From Prevotella sp. (GTDB taxonomy: Bacteria; Bacteroidota; Bacteroidia; Bacteroidales; Bacteroidaceae): DNA of 64,000 nt. Below the pieces are notes generated by a model, which saw nothing but the letters and a program-made list of their open reading frames with translations, did no database searches and was not told the origin of the DNA. The translations under genes were made by a program, and so were the position numbers. Shown piece after piece: positions 52,521 through 60,630 of the stretch. The stretch covers positions 1 to 64,000 of the forward strand of contig JAIKZG010000032.1 of the NCBI GenBank assembly GCA_024682415.1. The letters are read 5' to 3'. How positions within the stretch are numbered: the first letter of the stretch is position 1; the number at the start of each line of letters is the position of its first letter.

Positions 52521-54494
52521 TTAGTTTTCGTCAGCTGGATGAATGTTGGTTGCCTCGAGCTGGCTTGCTACTTCGGCACGAATTCTCTCTACGAACTCTG
52601 CCATCGGCATTGTAGCCTGCTCACCGCCACCTTGCTTACGCATTGATACCAATCCATCTGCGGCTTCCTTCTCGCCGACGATAATCATGTAAGGCACACG
52701 CTTCAACTCGTTGTCACGAATCTTGCGGCCTATCTTCTCGTTACGAGCGTCGATAGTTGCGCGAACGCCATTCTCATCGAAGAACTTACGCACCTGCTTA
52801 GCGTAGTCGTTGAACTTCTCAGAAAGAGGCAAAATTGCAACCTGGTCAGGAATCAACCACAATGGGAAATGACCTGCTGTGTGCTCAATGAGTACGGCTG
52901 TGAAACGCTCCAGAGAGCCAAATGGCGCACGGTGAATCATTACAGGAGTCTGCTTCTCGTTGTTCTCGTCGGTGTATTCCAAGTGGAAACGCTGTGGCAA
53001 GTTGTAGTCTACCTGAATAGTACCCAACTGCCAACGACGGCCGATAGCGTCCTTCACCATGAAGTCGAGTTTAGGACCATAGAAAGCGGCTTCGCCCTCT
53101 ACGCACTTAGCGTTAAGACCCTTCTCCTTGCATGCTTCAACGATAGCGTTCTGGCTTTCTACCCAAACCTCGTCAGAGCCGATGTATTTCTCCTTGTCCT
53201 TAGGATCGCGCAGAGAAATCTGTGCCTCGAAGTTCTGGAAATTGAATATCTTGAACACGGTCTGGATAATATCCATCACGCGCAGGAATTCGTTCTTCAC
53301 CTGGTCTGGACGGCAGAAGATGTGAGCATCGTCCTGTGTGAACGAGCGTACACGGGTCAATCCGTGAAGCTCACCGCTCTTCTCATATCTGTATACAGTA
53401 CCAAACTCTGCGATACGCAAAGGAAGATCACGATAAGAACGTGGCTTGAATGCGAACACCTCACAGTGGTGAGGGCAGTTCATTGGCTTAAGCATGTATT
53501 CCTCGTCTTCTTCTGGAGTGTGGATTGGCTGGAATGAATCCTTACCATAGTGAGCGTAGTGACCACTTGTTACATAAAGATTCTTGCTTCCGATATGCGG
53601 AGTGATTACTTCCTGATAGCCGAAACGCTTCTGGATTTTGCGGAGCATGTCCTGAAGACGCAAGCGAAGCTCAGTGCCCTTTGGCAACCAGATAGGAAGG
53701 CCCTTACCTACTCTCTCTGAGAAGAAGAAGAGTTCCATCTCCTTGCCAATCTTTCTGTGGTCGCGCTTCTTTGCTTCCTCAAGCATAGCGAGATATTCGT
53801 CGAGCATCTTTTTCTTTGGGAAAGAGATACCATAGATACGAGTCATCTGTTCACGCTTGGCGTCACCACGCCAGAACGCGCCGGCAACACTTGTAATCTT
53901 GATTGCCTTGATAGAACCAGTGTTCATCAAGTGAGGACCACGGCAAAGGTCTGTGAAATTGCCCTGTGTGTAGGTTGAAATTGTACCGTCCTGCAGATCC
54001 TGCTCGATGTGCTCGCACTTATATTCCTGACCATTGGCCTTGAAGAATTCCAAAGCGTCAGCCTTAGAGATTTCTTTGCGAACAACAGGTTCGTTCTTTG
54101 CCGCGAGCTCACGCATCTTGTCTTCGATTTTTCTGAAATCGCTTTCTGAGATTACGTCGCCTTCTTTTGGCATTACGTCATAGAAGAAGCCATTCTCGAC
54201 AGCTGGGCCGAATCCGAACTGGATACCCGGGTAAAGTTCCTGCAATGCTTCTGCGAGCAAATGGGCAGAAGTGTGCCAGAAAGTGTGTTTGCCCTCTTCG
54301 TCCTCAAACTTATAAAATACTATAGAGCCGCTCTTTTGAATTGGGCGGTTGAGCTCTATAATCTCACCATTAAAACCGCAAGATACAACGTTGCGAGCGA
54401 GAGCCTGTGAGATGCTCTCGGCGATTTGTAGACCGGTTGTGCCAGGAGCATACGTACGCTCTGATCCATCCGGGAATGTGATGTTAATAACCAT
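52521..54494 (-). CDS. thrS: Threonyl-tRNA synthetase
   Basis: A 657-residue class II synthetase charging tRNA-Thr. The TGS domain ([21 protein letters not shown], 1-65) is followed by the second-additional/editing domain with [11 protein letters not shown] and the CRGPH motif (about 75-235). The catalytic core has [40 protein letters not shown] and [22 protein letters not shown]. The C-terminal anticodon-binding domain is [11 protein letters not shown] to the end. No T-box-like leader is visible, but a minus-strand terminator lies upstream at 54569-54606. Confidence 0.98.
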   Translation of the reverse strand: MVINITFPDGSERTYAPGTTGLQIAESISQALARNVVSCGFNGEIIELNRPIQKSGSIVFYKFEDEEGKHTFWHTSAHLLAEALQELYPGIQFGFGPAVENGFFYDVMPKEGDVISESDFRKIEDKMRELAAKNEPVVRKEISKADALEFFKANGQEYKCEHIEQDLQDGTISTYTQGNFTDLCRGPHLMNTGSIKAIKITSVAGAFWRGDAKREQMTRIYGISFPKKKMLDEYLAMLEEAKKRDHRKIGKEMELFFFSERVGKGLPIWLPKGTELRLRLQDMLRKIQKRFGYQEVITPHIGSKNLYVTSGHYAHYGKDSFQPIHTPEEDEEYMLKPMNCPHHCEVFAFKPRSYRDLPLRIAEFGTVYRYEKSGELHGLTRVRSFTQDDAHIFCRPDQVKNEFLRVMDIIQTVFKIFNFQNFEAQISLRDPKDKEKYIGSDEVWVESQNAIVEACKEKGLNAKCVEGEAAFYGPKLDFMVKDAIGRRWQLGTIQVDYNLPQRFHLEYTDENNEKQTPVMIHRAPFGSLERFTAVLIEHTAGHFPLWLIPDQVAILPLSEKFNDYAKQVRKFFDENGVRATIDARNEKIGRKIRDNELKRVPYMIIVGEKEAADGLVSMRKQGGGEQATMPMAEFVERIRAEVASQLEATNIHPADEN

Positions 54495-54568
54495 AACAAA
54501 TTAGTTTTTTATAATCATGTGCGAAATTACAGTAAAATAATCAAACAGCCAAATATTTATTCAAGAAA

Positions 54569-54606
54569 AAAGGCTATGCCAGCCTATTTGCCGATTGCAT
54601 AGCCTT
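54569..54606 (-). terminator. Terminator upstream of thrS
   Basis: AAAGGCTATGC (54569-54579) pairs with GCATAGCCTTT (about 54596-54606). On the minus strand it is followed by TTTTCTTG. It would stop minus-strand transcription entering thrS from upstream; no annotated minus-strand gene between here and 55032 needs it. Confidence 0.65.
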
Positions 54607-54802
54607 TATATATAAATAAGGAGTGTCGCTTATAAAGCTTCTTTTACTGTGCTGGGGCTAATTCTCCCCTATCGCCACTCCCTCTCCTGCCTTGGGGATT
54701 CTCTGAAGGCTTGTCGGTAGGTGTCGGCTGTGGTTATTTTGCTCCAGAAAGTATCGAACGTATTCATTTTTTACGTATCTTTACTGCAAAAACCGAGACG
54801 AC
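54607..54802. other. Intergenic region with a doubtful minus-strand mini-ORF
   Basis: A 32-codon minus-strand frame (54669-54767, MNTFDTFWSKITTADTYRQA...) ends ahead of the terminator at 54569. On the plus strand TATCTTTA at 54778-54785 resembles a -7 box for the small ORF at 54803. Nothing else is recognised. Confidence 0.3.
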
Positions 54803-54946
54803 ATGAAAAAAGTAAGTCTATTATTAATAACATTATTCCTCTCTATTGCTTCCCTGGCAGAGGGAACACACAAAGTCAGAAATTATGGATTGACAATAAC
54901 AATCGAGAGAAAAATAATTGCCCCGATTTGTTTTTTGTTTTATTAA
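54803..54946 (+). pseudogene. Short ORF with signal peptide, possibly a truncated secreted protein
   Basis: A 47-codon frame: MKKVSLLLITLFLSIASLAEG is a textbook signal peptide, followed by only about 25 mature residues (THKVRNYGLTITIERKIIA...). It sits behind a near-consensus -7 box, so it may be expressed. It is more likely the 5' end of a decayed secreted-protein gene than a functional peptide, but either is possible. Confidence 0.4.
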
Positions 54947-55031
54947 CAATTTAGGACAAATTGATACTTTTTCGGGACAAAATGATGGGTAGAAATGGAG
55001 GAGATTCTGGAGCGGAGTGATTTTATAAAAT

Positions 55032-55064
55032 AAAAAATGACATCGTTCGCAAGCGATGTCATTT
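55032..55064 (-). terminator. Terminator of the hydrolase/cupin operon
   Basis: AAATGACATCG pairs with CGATGTCATTT around an 8-nt loop; on the minus strand it is followed by TTTATTTTAT. Confidence 0.85.
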
Positions 55065-55117
55065 GCAAAACATGTTTTTCTATATTGTTTTTAGGAATAG
55101 AGACAAATCAAAACAAG

Positions 55118-56197
55118 TTAGCGCAGATACTCATTAAAGAAATCGGTGATTGCGCCAAAAGGTATCACCTTTTTCTCTCCACCATCGTAAAGATCGATGT
55201 GAGAAGCACCCGGAATGATGTAAAGCAGCTTGTTGGAAGCATACTTAGAGCCGTCGGTCATGTTGCGGTAAGCCGTTTCCGAGAAATAGCGTGAATGAGC
55301 CTTCTCGCCATGAATCATCATCACGGCATTGCGTATCTCCTTAGAGAATTGCAACTGCTTGAGGTTGAGAAATGAGATGCAGCCTGTCTTGTTCCATCCG
55401 CCGTTGCTGTTGAGCGAACGCTCATGATAACCGCGCTTAGTTTTGTAATAATCATAGTAATCTTTCACAAACCATGGCGTTTCTTTCGTAATCTGCTCTT
55501 TCTCTATCACTCCGCCGCCCAGTTCGTAATAGCCTTGTGCATAGTCCTTTGTGCGCTGAGCGTTGAGAGCTTCACGGGCAGCATAGCGCGCGTCTTCGTC
55601 CATAGAGTCGAAATAGCCATATTCATTCACACGGCTCATGTCGTACATGGTGCTCGTCACAGTGGCTTTCACGCGAGTGTCGATAGCTGCCGTGTTAAGG
55701 GCAATGCCACCCCATCCGCATATACCTATAATTCCTATGCGGTTGGCATCCACCATCTTATTTGTGCTGAGGAAATCCACCGCTGCCTGAAAATCCTCGG
55801 TGTTGATGTCGGGAGAAGCCATATAGCGAGGCTGTCCGCCGCTCTCGCCAGTGAAAGATGGATCGAAAGCGATAGTGAGGAAACCACGCTCTGTCATTTC
55901 CTGAGCATAAAGCCCTGAGCATTGCTCCTTCACTGCTCCGAATGGTCCTGCCACGGCGATGGCAGGCAGTTTGCCGTTTGCGTTTTTAGGAATGAACATA
56001 TCGGCAGCCAACGTAATGCCATATCTGTTTACGAATGTAATCTTCTTATGGCTCACCTTACTGCTCTGTGGAAACACCTTGTCCCACTTCTCCGTGAGTT
56101 TCAGTTCCTGCTTCGCTATATTGTTTCTCATCTTGCTTTGTGCGTTTGCGCCCGTAAGGCTTAGTGCCATTAGAGCAATAGTTAATAATTTCTTCAT
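55118..56197 (-). CDS. Secreted alpha/beta-hydrolase, dienelactone-hydrolase-like
   Basis: A 359-residue exported protein (signal peptide MKKLLTIALMALSLTGANA). It has an alpha/beta-hydrolase fold: the oxyanion region AIAVAGPFGAVKEQ, a nucleophile elbow IGICGWGG where the position of Ser is taken by Cys (as in dienelactone hydrolases), and a C-terminal His in PGASHIDLYD. An acidic residue comes from the MMIHGEKAHSRYF region. Substrate unknown. It lies 8 nt after the cupin gene in a two-gene operon divergent from an AraC regulator. Confidence 0.85.
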   Translation of the reverse strand: MKKLLTIALMALSLTGANAQSKMRNNIAKQELKLTEKWDKVFPQSSKVSHKKITFVNRYGITLAADMFIPKNANGKLPAIAVAGPFGAVKEQCSGLYAQEMTERGFLTIAFDPSFTGESGGQPRYMASPDINTEDFQAAVDFLSTNKMVDANRIGIIGICGWGGIALNTAAIDTRVKATVTSTMYDMSRVNEYGYFDSMDEDARYAAREALNAQRTKDYAQGYYELGGGVIEKEQITKETPWFVKDYYDYYKTKRGYHERSLNSNGGWNKTGCISFLNLKQLQFSKEIRNAVMMIHGEKAHSRYFSETAYRNMTDGSKYASNKLLYIIPGASHIDLYDGGEKKVIPFGAITDFFNEYLR

Positions 56198-56205
56198 ATC
56201 TCCTT

Positions 56206-56622
56206 TTATTTCAGTTCGTTATATAGTTCATCACCTACAGGTTCAAGCCAGTCGGTAGAAGTCTTTTCTTCAGTGTTGGCAAAGTATGTGAGGTGTTGCA
56301 TCCACGAGTCTTTTGCAGCTCCGTGCCAGTGCTTCACGTCCTTAGGAATCACGATTACAGTGCCCGGTTTCAGCTCCACAGACTCTTTGCCCCACTCCTG
56401 ATACCAACCGCGACCTGCCACGCACACGAGCACCTGATTAAGTCCGTGGTGCACATGCCAGTTGTTGCGACAACGAGGCTCAAAAGTTACGTTCAGTGGT
56501 CCTCCTTTCTCCGTTTCAATCTCGGCAAGATAGCTGTTGCCGATAAAATATTGCGCATAGCCCTCATTGAGCTTGCCTATAGGATAAGGTGTCGTCATCT
56601 GAAATTCTTCTTGATTTTGCAT
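56206..56622 (-). CDS. Cupin-domain protein
   Basis: A 138-residue single-domain cupin. The first motif (NNWHVHHGLNQVLVCVAGRGWYQEWG) has metal-ligand histidines and the second (LKPGTVIVIPKDVKHWHGAA) completes the barrel. No signal peptide, so it is cytoplasmic while its operon partner is exported. Similar proteins are often annotated as carboxymuconolactone-decarboxylase-associated cupins. A -7 box TAACTTTG (minus strand, 56652-56659) lies 30 nt upstream. Confidence 0.85.
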   Translation of the reverse strand: MQNQEEFQMTTPYPIGKLNEGYAQYFIGNSYLAEIETEKGGPLNVTFEPRCRNNWHVHHGLNQVLVCVAGRGWYQEWGKESVELKPGTVIVIPKDVKHWHGAAKDSWMQHLTYFANTEEKTSTDWLEPVGDELYNELK

Positions 56623-56651
56623 ATCTTCTTTTCTTTACTTGTTTACGATTG

Positions 56652-56659
56652 CAAAGTTA
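56652..56659 (-). promoter_or_regulatory. -7 element of the cupin/hydrolase operon
   Basis: TAACTTTG on the minus strand, in the intergenic region shared with the divergent AraC gene. No -33 TTG at the usual spacing, which fits an activator-dependent promoter. Confidence 0.45.
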
Positions 56660-56725
56660 TGCCAAAATAAGATACGTTGTATTTCACAAATTCCCCCTCT
56701 GTTTTCACTTTTTACATAATTTCGC

Positions 56726-56756
56726 TTGACAATGTCGCATTTTCGTTTTATTTTTG
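56726..56756 (+). promoter_or_regulatory. Promoter of the AraC regulator gene
   Basis: TTG at 56726-56728 and TATTTTTG at 56749-56756, separated by 20 bp. The -7 box ends 8 bp before the ATG at 56765. Confidence 0.6.
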
Positions 56757-56764
56757 TCGATGCA

Positions 56765-57601
56765 ATGGAAGAATATAAGGAATATAATATATGCTACGGC
56801 TATGATTTTCAAGAAATCAACGCGCCACAGCTAAATGATTACTGCATTCACATGGCTTGCACGGAGGGTGAAGGCAGCTTCGTGCTCGATGGGCATAGCT
56901 TCCGCATCGGCAAAGGCGACCTCGTAGTTTCCACTCGCACCGACATAATCAGCAATATGGTTTCCACGGATAGCACTATAAAAGTGGAATTTCTTGCCGC
57001 CCCAAACAAGATGCTATATAATCTTCTTCCGGCCAACAATTTCGGCATAGGCGGAGCTATTCAGCTGTTTCAAAACCCAGTGTTGAAAACCACAGAGGAA
57101 GAAGCGCGCCTATTTTTAGAAGATATTCGCCACATTCGCTCGCGACTTCTTACCGGAGCGCACGCATTTCAGAAAGAAGCAATAGAAAGCATGCTGCTCA
57201 CGATGATGTACGACCTATTCGGCATTCACGCGCGCAACAACGCTCAAGTGATTAGCACAGACCGCACGTCAGCCGTAATCAAAGGTTTTCTTGCCCTGCT
57301 TGAAAGCGGAGCGAGCCAGAGCCATCGCGACGTGAAATTCTATGCCGACCATCTGAATGTTTCCGTGAAATACCTTGAAAACACCGTGCGCCGTCTCACG
57401 GGCGCAAGCGTCACCTCCTACATCGACCGCTACACCATACCGATGATTACCGCCATGCTGAAAGACAATAAATATTCGTTCACGCAGATTGCCGACCGCA
57501 TGAACTTTGCAAGTCTTTCTTATTTCTCACGCTACGTGACCAAGCACCTCGGCATGAGCCCTACGCAATACCGACAGACGCTCAGTCCTAAAAACAAATA
57601 A
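56765..57601 (+). CDS. AraC-family transcriptional regulator
   Basis: A 278-residue regulator. The N-terminal cupin-like sensing domain (about 1-140, GEGSFVLDGHSFRIGKGDLVVS) is followed by a C-terminal double helix-turn-helix (about 180-278), with DHLNVSVKYLENTVRRLTGASVTSYIDRY and FTQIADRMNFASLSYFSRYVTKHLGMSPTQYR. An in-frame ATG at 56726 lies inside the -33 element, so the start at 56765 is chosen. Its position divergent from the cupin/hydrolase operon suggests it controls that operon. Its stop codon abuts the stop of the convergent lipoprotein gene. Confidence 0.9.
   Translation: MEEYKEYNICYGYDFQEINAPQLNDYCIHMACTEGEGSFVLDGHSFRIGKGDLVVSTRTDIISNMVSTDSTIKVEFLAAPNKMLYNLLPANNFGIGGAIQLFQNPVLKTTEEEARLFLEDIRHIRSRLLTGAHAFQKEAIESMLLTMMYDLFGIHARNNAQVISTDRTSAVIKGFLALLESGASQSHRDVKFYADHLNVSVKYLENTVRRLTGASVTSYIDRYTIPMITAMLKDNKYSFTQIADRMNFASLSYFSRYVTKHLGMSPTQYRQTLSPKNK
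57585..57601. repeat. 17-bp direct repeat, left copy
   Basis: GTCCTAAAAACAAATAA, the last codons and stop of the AraC gene, recurs perfectly at 58384-58400. The lipoprotein gene lies exactly between them. Confidence 0.85.
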
Positions 57602-58267
57602 CTATTGCTCGTCTTTTGCTTTGAGTGCGCGCCATTCTTTACCATTTATTGGCGTAATAAAGAAACGTTCATTGAATATCTTATTCACAGCATTGAAGTC
57701 GCCATCTTTCCATTTTTCTGTAGCTTCTTTTACTATAGCTCTTAATTCCTTATTGGGAATATAGCCTATAGTGTCTATTACGTGATACGCAATTTTTCTC
57801 ACATCCACATCAGCGTAATATCCTCTATTAATACCCCAATCACCATATATAGGGTCGGTAAAAATCGTATCACCATTAGCAAGCACTCCTATCAAACGCT
57901 CTACTACAACATCAGTAGCGCCAATTACACGTTTAAAAGTATATTTATGTGGGTCATGCTGATTCTCGTCACGCTGCATTATGAACTCACACGACAGGAG
58001 CAACGCAGGGGTTGTTTCACTTGTATCCCGCTGTTTCGCGTCGAAACCAAAACCAAGATGTTCGTCCTCTTTATAAGATATAGCTTCTCCCCAGCGTGCT
58101 ATTTGTTTGGGTGTCAAAAGAGCTTCGTTGGTGTTGCTTGGAATAATATTAAGACGTACATACGGAACAATTTCCACATCATAAGTGTCATCATCATTTG
58201 AAGAACAACTTATCATCACGGTTACTATTGCAAGAGCCGAGAAGAACACAAATAGTAAATTCTTCAT
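57602..58267 (-). CDS. Lipoprotein of unknown function
   Basis: A 221-residue lipoprotein. MKNLLFVFFSALAIVTVMISC gives a lipobox ending at about Cys21, followed by SSNDDD, the acidic +2 region typical of Bacteroidetes surface-exposed lipoproteins. The remainder (LLSCEFIMQRDENQHDPHKYTFKRVIGATDVVVERLIG and following) is not recognised. A -7 box TATATTTG lies on the minus strand at 58304-58311. The gene sits exactly between 17-bp direct repeats, its stop codon touching the left one, which suggests insertion. Confidence 0.75.
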   Translation of the reverse strand: MKNLLFVFFSALAIVTVMISCSSNDDDTYDVEIVPYVRLNIIPSNTNEALLTPKQIARWGEAISYKEDEHLGFGFDAKQRDTSETTPALLLSCEFIMQRDENQHDPHKYTFKRVIGATDVVVERLIGVLANGDTIFTDPIYGDWGINRGYYADVDVRKIAYHVIDTIGYIPNKELRAIVKEATEKWKDGDFNAVNKIFNERFFITPINGKEWRALKAKDEQ

Positions 58268-58303
58268 ATTCTTATGTTTTTAGTTATGTGTTACTCACAT
58301 CGC

Positions 58304-58311
58304 AAATATAA
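58304..58311 (-). promoter_or_regulatory. -7 element of the lipoprotein gene
   Basis: TATATTTG on the minus strand, about 37 nt upstream of the ATG. No -33 recognised. Confidence 0.45.
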
Positions 58312-58383
58312 AACAAAAATCAATATGAAGATAAATATCAAGGCGAAAAATACTAAAATCAGTTCTTTCTTACGCTTTATTCT

Positions 58384-58400
58384 GTCCTAAAAACAAATAA
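58384..58400. repeat. 17-bp direct repeat, right copy
   Basis: A perfect copy of 57585-57601. On the minus strand it forms the T-rich tail of the terminator following the second AraC gene. Confidence 0.85.
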
Positions 58401-58437
58401 GCTACGCCACGCAAGACAGAGCATAGCGAAGCTTATC
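58394..58437 (-). terminator. Probable terminator of the second AraC gene
   Basis: On the minus strand ATAAGCT...AGCTTAT with inner CGC/GCG pairing is followed by TTGTTTTT. The stem is imperfect. Confidence 0.55.
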
Positions 58438-58485
58438 GGCGGAAACGCAAATCCGCACAGAGCACAACGGCTGGACTTAAAAATG

Positions 58486-59364
58486 TTATGCCCTGCTTCT
58501 AAATTCCTGCGGAGTGCAGCCCCACTCCCTCCTCACGTATTTCCCGAAGGTGGACATATCGGGGAAGCCAGTCTGCAAAGCTATTTCCTTAATGCTAAGC
58601 GACGATTTCAGAAGATAATTGCTTATATCCTCGTTTACATATTCCTTTATCCATTCGTGGGCAGTCTTTCCGCTCACCGCATTGCATACGGCAGAGAGAT
58701 ATTTCTTGGAAACGAAAAGCTCGGTGGCATAATAGTCTACGCTGTGGCGCTTCACCTTGCTCGCCCTCAAAACATTGAGGAATTTATAGAAAAGTTCACT
58801 TGAACGGCTTGCCGCGCTTGGGCTGTCTTCATCGCCTATCATGTCTTGTATCAACGAGCAGAAATAAAGCAGAGTGGTCTGCACCTGCGAGTGCATAATC
58901 TGCTTATACAGTTTTAGTTGCCTATTCTCCACTAAACCTTTCATTGCGTAATACACGGCAGAGATTTTCTCCACATCTTCGCTTTCCACATTCACCATAT
59001 ACATCTTATTAATATATATGGCCCTGTTCCATATTTCCTCGTAGGGGCTGATGGCCGATTTCAGCAACTGGTCGCTAATACCCATCACGAGGCAGCGGTA
59101 ATCGTCGGAAACGGCAGTGATATTCACAATCGTGGCAGACGGACACACAAACACCTGTCCGCTGCGCATATCCACCACCATGCCGCCCACCTCAAAGCGT
59201 AGGCTGCCCTCCACGCACAGCATAAACACATTAAAGCCCATTCTCACGATGTCGCTGGGAATGGTTTGCGACTTCACATCCTCTATAAGCACGAGGTCGT
59301 TGTCGCCATAGTCAATATTGCTGTAATCGGCTACAATATCCTTTAATTCCGCATTAAAAACCAT
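58486..59364 (-). CDS. AraC-family transcriptional regulator
   Basis: A 292-residue regulator. The N-terminal cupin-like domain (FMLCVEGSLRFEVGGMVVDMRSGQVFVCP) is followed by the C-terminal AraC DNA-binding domain: YYATELFVSKKYLSAVCNAVSGKTAHEWIKEY and LSIKEIALQTGFPDMSTFGKYVRREWGCTPQEFR. The ATG at 59364 is preferred over a TTG at 59373. It is divergent from the RND efflux operon, which it probably regulates (inference from layout). Confidence 0.9.
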   Translation of the reverse strand: MVFNAELKDIVADYSNIDYGDNDLVLIEDVKSQTIPSDIVRMGFNVFMLCVEGSLRFEVGGMVVDMRSGQVFVCPSATIVNITAVSDDYRCLVMGISDQLLKSAISPYEEIWNRAIYINKMYMVNVESEDVEKISAVYYAMKGLVENRQLKLYKQIMHSQVQTTLLYFCSLIQDMIGDEDSPSAASRSSELFYKFLNVLRASKVKRHSVDYYATELFVSKKYLSAVCNAVSGKTAHEWIKEYVNEDISNYLLKSSLSIKEIALQTGFPDMSTFGKYVRREWGCTPQEFRSRA

Positions 59365-59525
59365 GTAAGTCAAGTCTTTATAAATGAAATCACGGTGCTA
59401 AGATATGCACTTTCAACCACTCAGGAAAGGAATTATGTGCTTTTTTGATAGTCAAAAGTGCTTTTAAGGGAATATCAGCCCAAGGCGGAAGGCTTTTTGA
59501 CTACTCCCCGAAAACGTATTATGTC

Positions 59526-59533
59526 TATATTTG
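59526..59533 (+). promoter_or_regulatory. -7 element of the RND efflux operon
   Basis: TATATTTG, 68 bp before the adaptor ATG. The nearest TTTG upstream is 26 bp away, a non-optimal spacing that would fit activation by the divergent AraC protein. Confidence 0.45.
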
Positions 59534-59601
59534 CAGCCGATATGACGATTTAAAATCCATTGAAGATGAACGAATTAGCAAAACAATAAAACATGTAGAA
59601 A

Positions 59602-60630
59602 ATGAAGAAGAAAGAAATTACTTTGTCTTGCGTGGCATGCTTATTATTGCTTTCAGGATGCACAAGCAAGGAGAAGACAAACGATGAGCCTTTAAAGGTG
59701 GGTGTCTATGCCGTGAAAGAAGCTTCTACGGCCGATGGTCATTCCTATGTGGGCACTATTGAAGAGAGCGAGGGCACAATGCTCAGCTTCGCTGGAATGG
59801 GCACGATAAACAGAACTTTTGTGGAGGAAGGACAGGCAGTGAAGCAAGGTCAGCTGCTCGCCACCCTCGACCCTCAGACGGCACGCAACGCCCACAACAT
59901 CGCACTTGCCACGCTGAAGCAGGCACAAGACGCCTACCGAAGAATGAAGCAGTTGCACGACGCGCAGTCGATAACGGAAATGCAGTGGGTGCAGATAGAA
60001 ACTCAGCTCTCGCAGGCTGTATCTTCTGAGCGTATGGCAAGAAAATCGCTCAACGACTGCGCCTTGCGTGCTCCTTTTAGCGGTTACATCTCGCAAAAAC
60101 AGATTAGCGAGGGAAGCAACGTTGCGCCGGGCGTGCCATGCTTTAAACTCGTGAAGATTGACCAGGTGAAAGTGAAAGTGGCAATTCCTGAGAAAGAGAT
60201 TGCCCACGTGAAGAAAGGCGACAGAATGACGTTCACCGTGAGCGCGCTCGACGGCAAGAGCTTCGTTGGCGTAGTGGCTGAAAAAGGAGTGCAGTCGAAT
60301 GTGCTTTCTCATACTTACGATGTGAAGCTGTCGCTCGGCAACCCTCGCCACGAGCTGTTTCCAGGAATGGTATGTTCGGTTAAAACAAACATTGAGGGCG
60401 CAAGCCGTAACTCTCTGGCTATCATTCTTCCACAGGAAGCAGTGCTTACCGACGAGAAGCAACAGTTTGTGTGGATAGCAGAGAATGGAAAAGCCGTGAA
60501 AAGAATAATCAGCGTGGGCGACATCTGCAATGAGGGCGTTATTGTAACGTCGGGGCTGAATGTCGGCGACAATGTGATTATAAGCGGTAAGGACGAAGTT
60601 AGCGAAGGAAGTAAAGTGATTGCGAAATGA
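59602..60630 (+). CDS. RND efflux periplasmic adaptor lipoprotein
   Basis: A 342-residue membrane-fusion protein. The lipobox LLLLSGC is followed by the lipoyl half GTINRTFVEEGQAVKQGQLLATLDPQ, an alpha-hairpin (about 95-150), and the second lipoyl half ALRAPFSGYISQKQISEGSNVAPGVPCFKL. A beta-barrel domain follows (VKVAIPEKEIAHVKKGDRMTFTV), then a membrane-proximal domain. It bridges the inner-membrane pump and TolC-type channel. Its stop overlaps the pump start (ATGA). Confidence 0.93.
   Translation: MKKKEITLSCVACLLLLSGCTSKEKTNDEPLKVGVYAVKEASTADGHSYVGTIEESEGTMLSFAGMGTINRTFVEEGQAVKQGQLLATLDPQTARNAHNIALATLKQAQDAYRRMKQLHDAQSITEMQWVQIETQLSQAVSSERMARKSLNDCALRAPFSGYISQKQISEGSNVAPGVPCFKLVKIDQVKVKVAIPEKEIAHVKKGDRMTFTVSALDGKSFVGVVAEKGVQSNVLSHTYDVKLSLGNPRHELFPGMVCSVKTNIEGASRNSLAIILPQEAVLTDEKQQFVWIAENGKAVKRIISVGDICNEGVIVTSGLNVGDNVIISGKDEVSEGSKVIAK

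Noticed and set aside
54669-54767. Minus-strand 32-codon gene
   Set aside because: No promoter, no family resemblance and low coding character; kept only as a possibility under the intergenic entry.
59445-59687. 80-codon ORF ahead of the efflux adaptor
   Set aside because: It overlaps the adaptor lipoprotein start in another frame, has no recognisable features and spans the promoter region.
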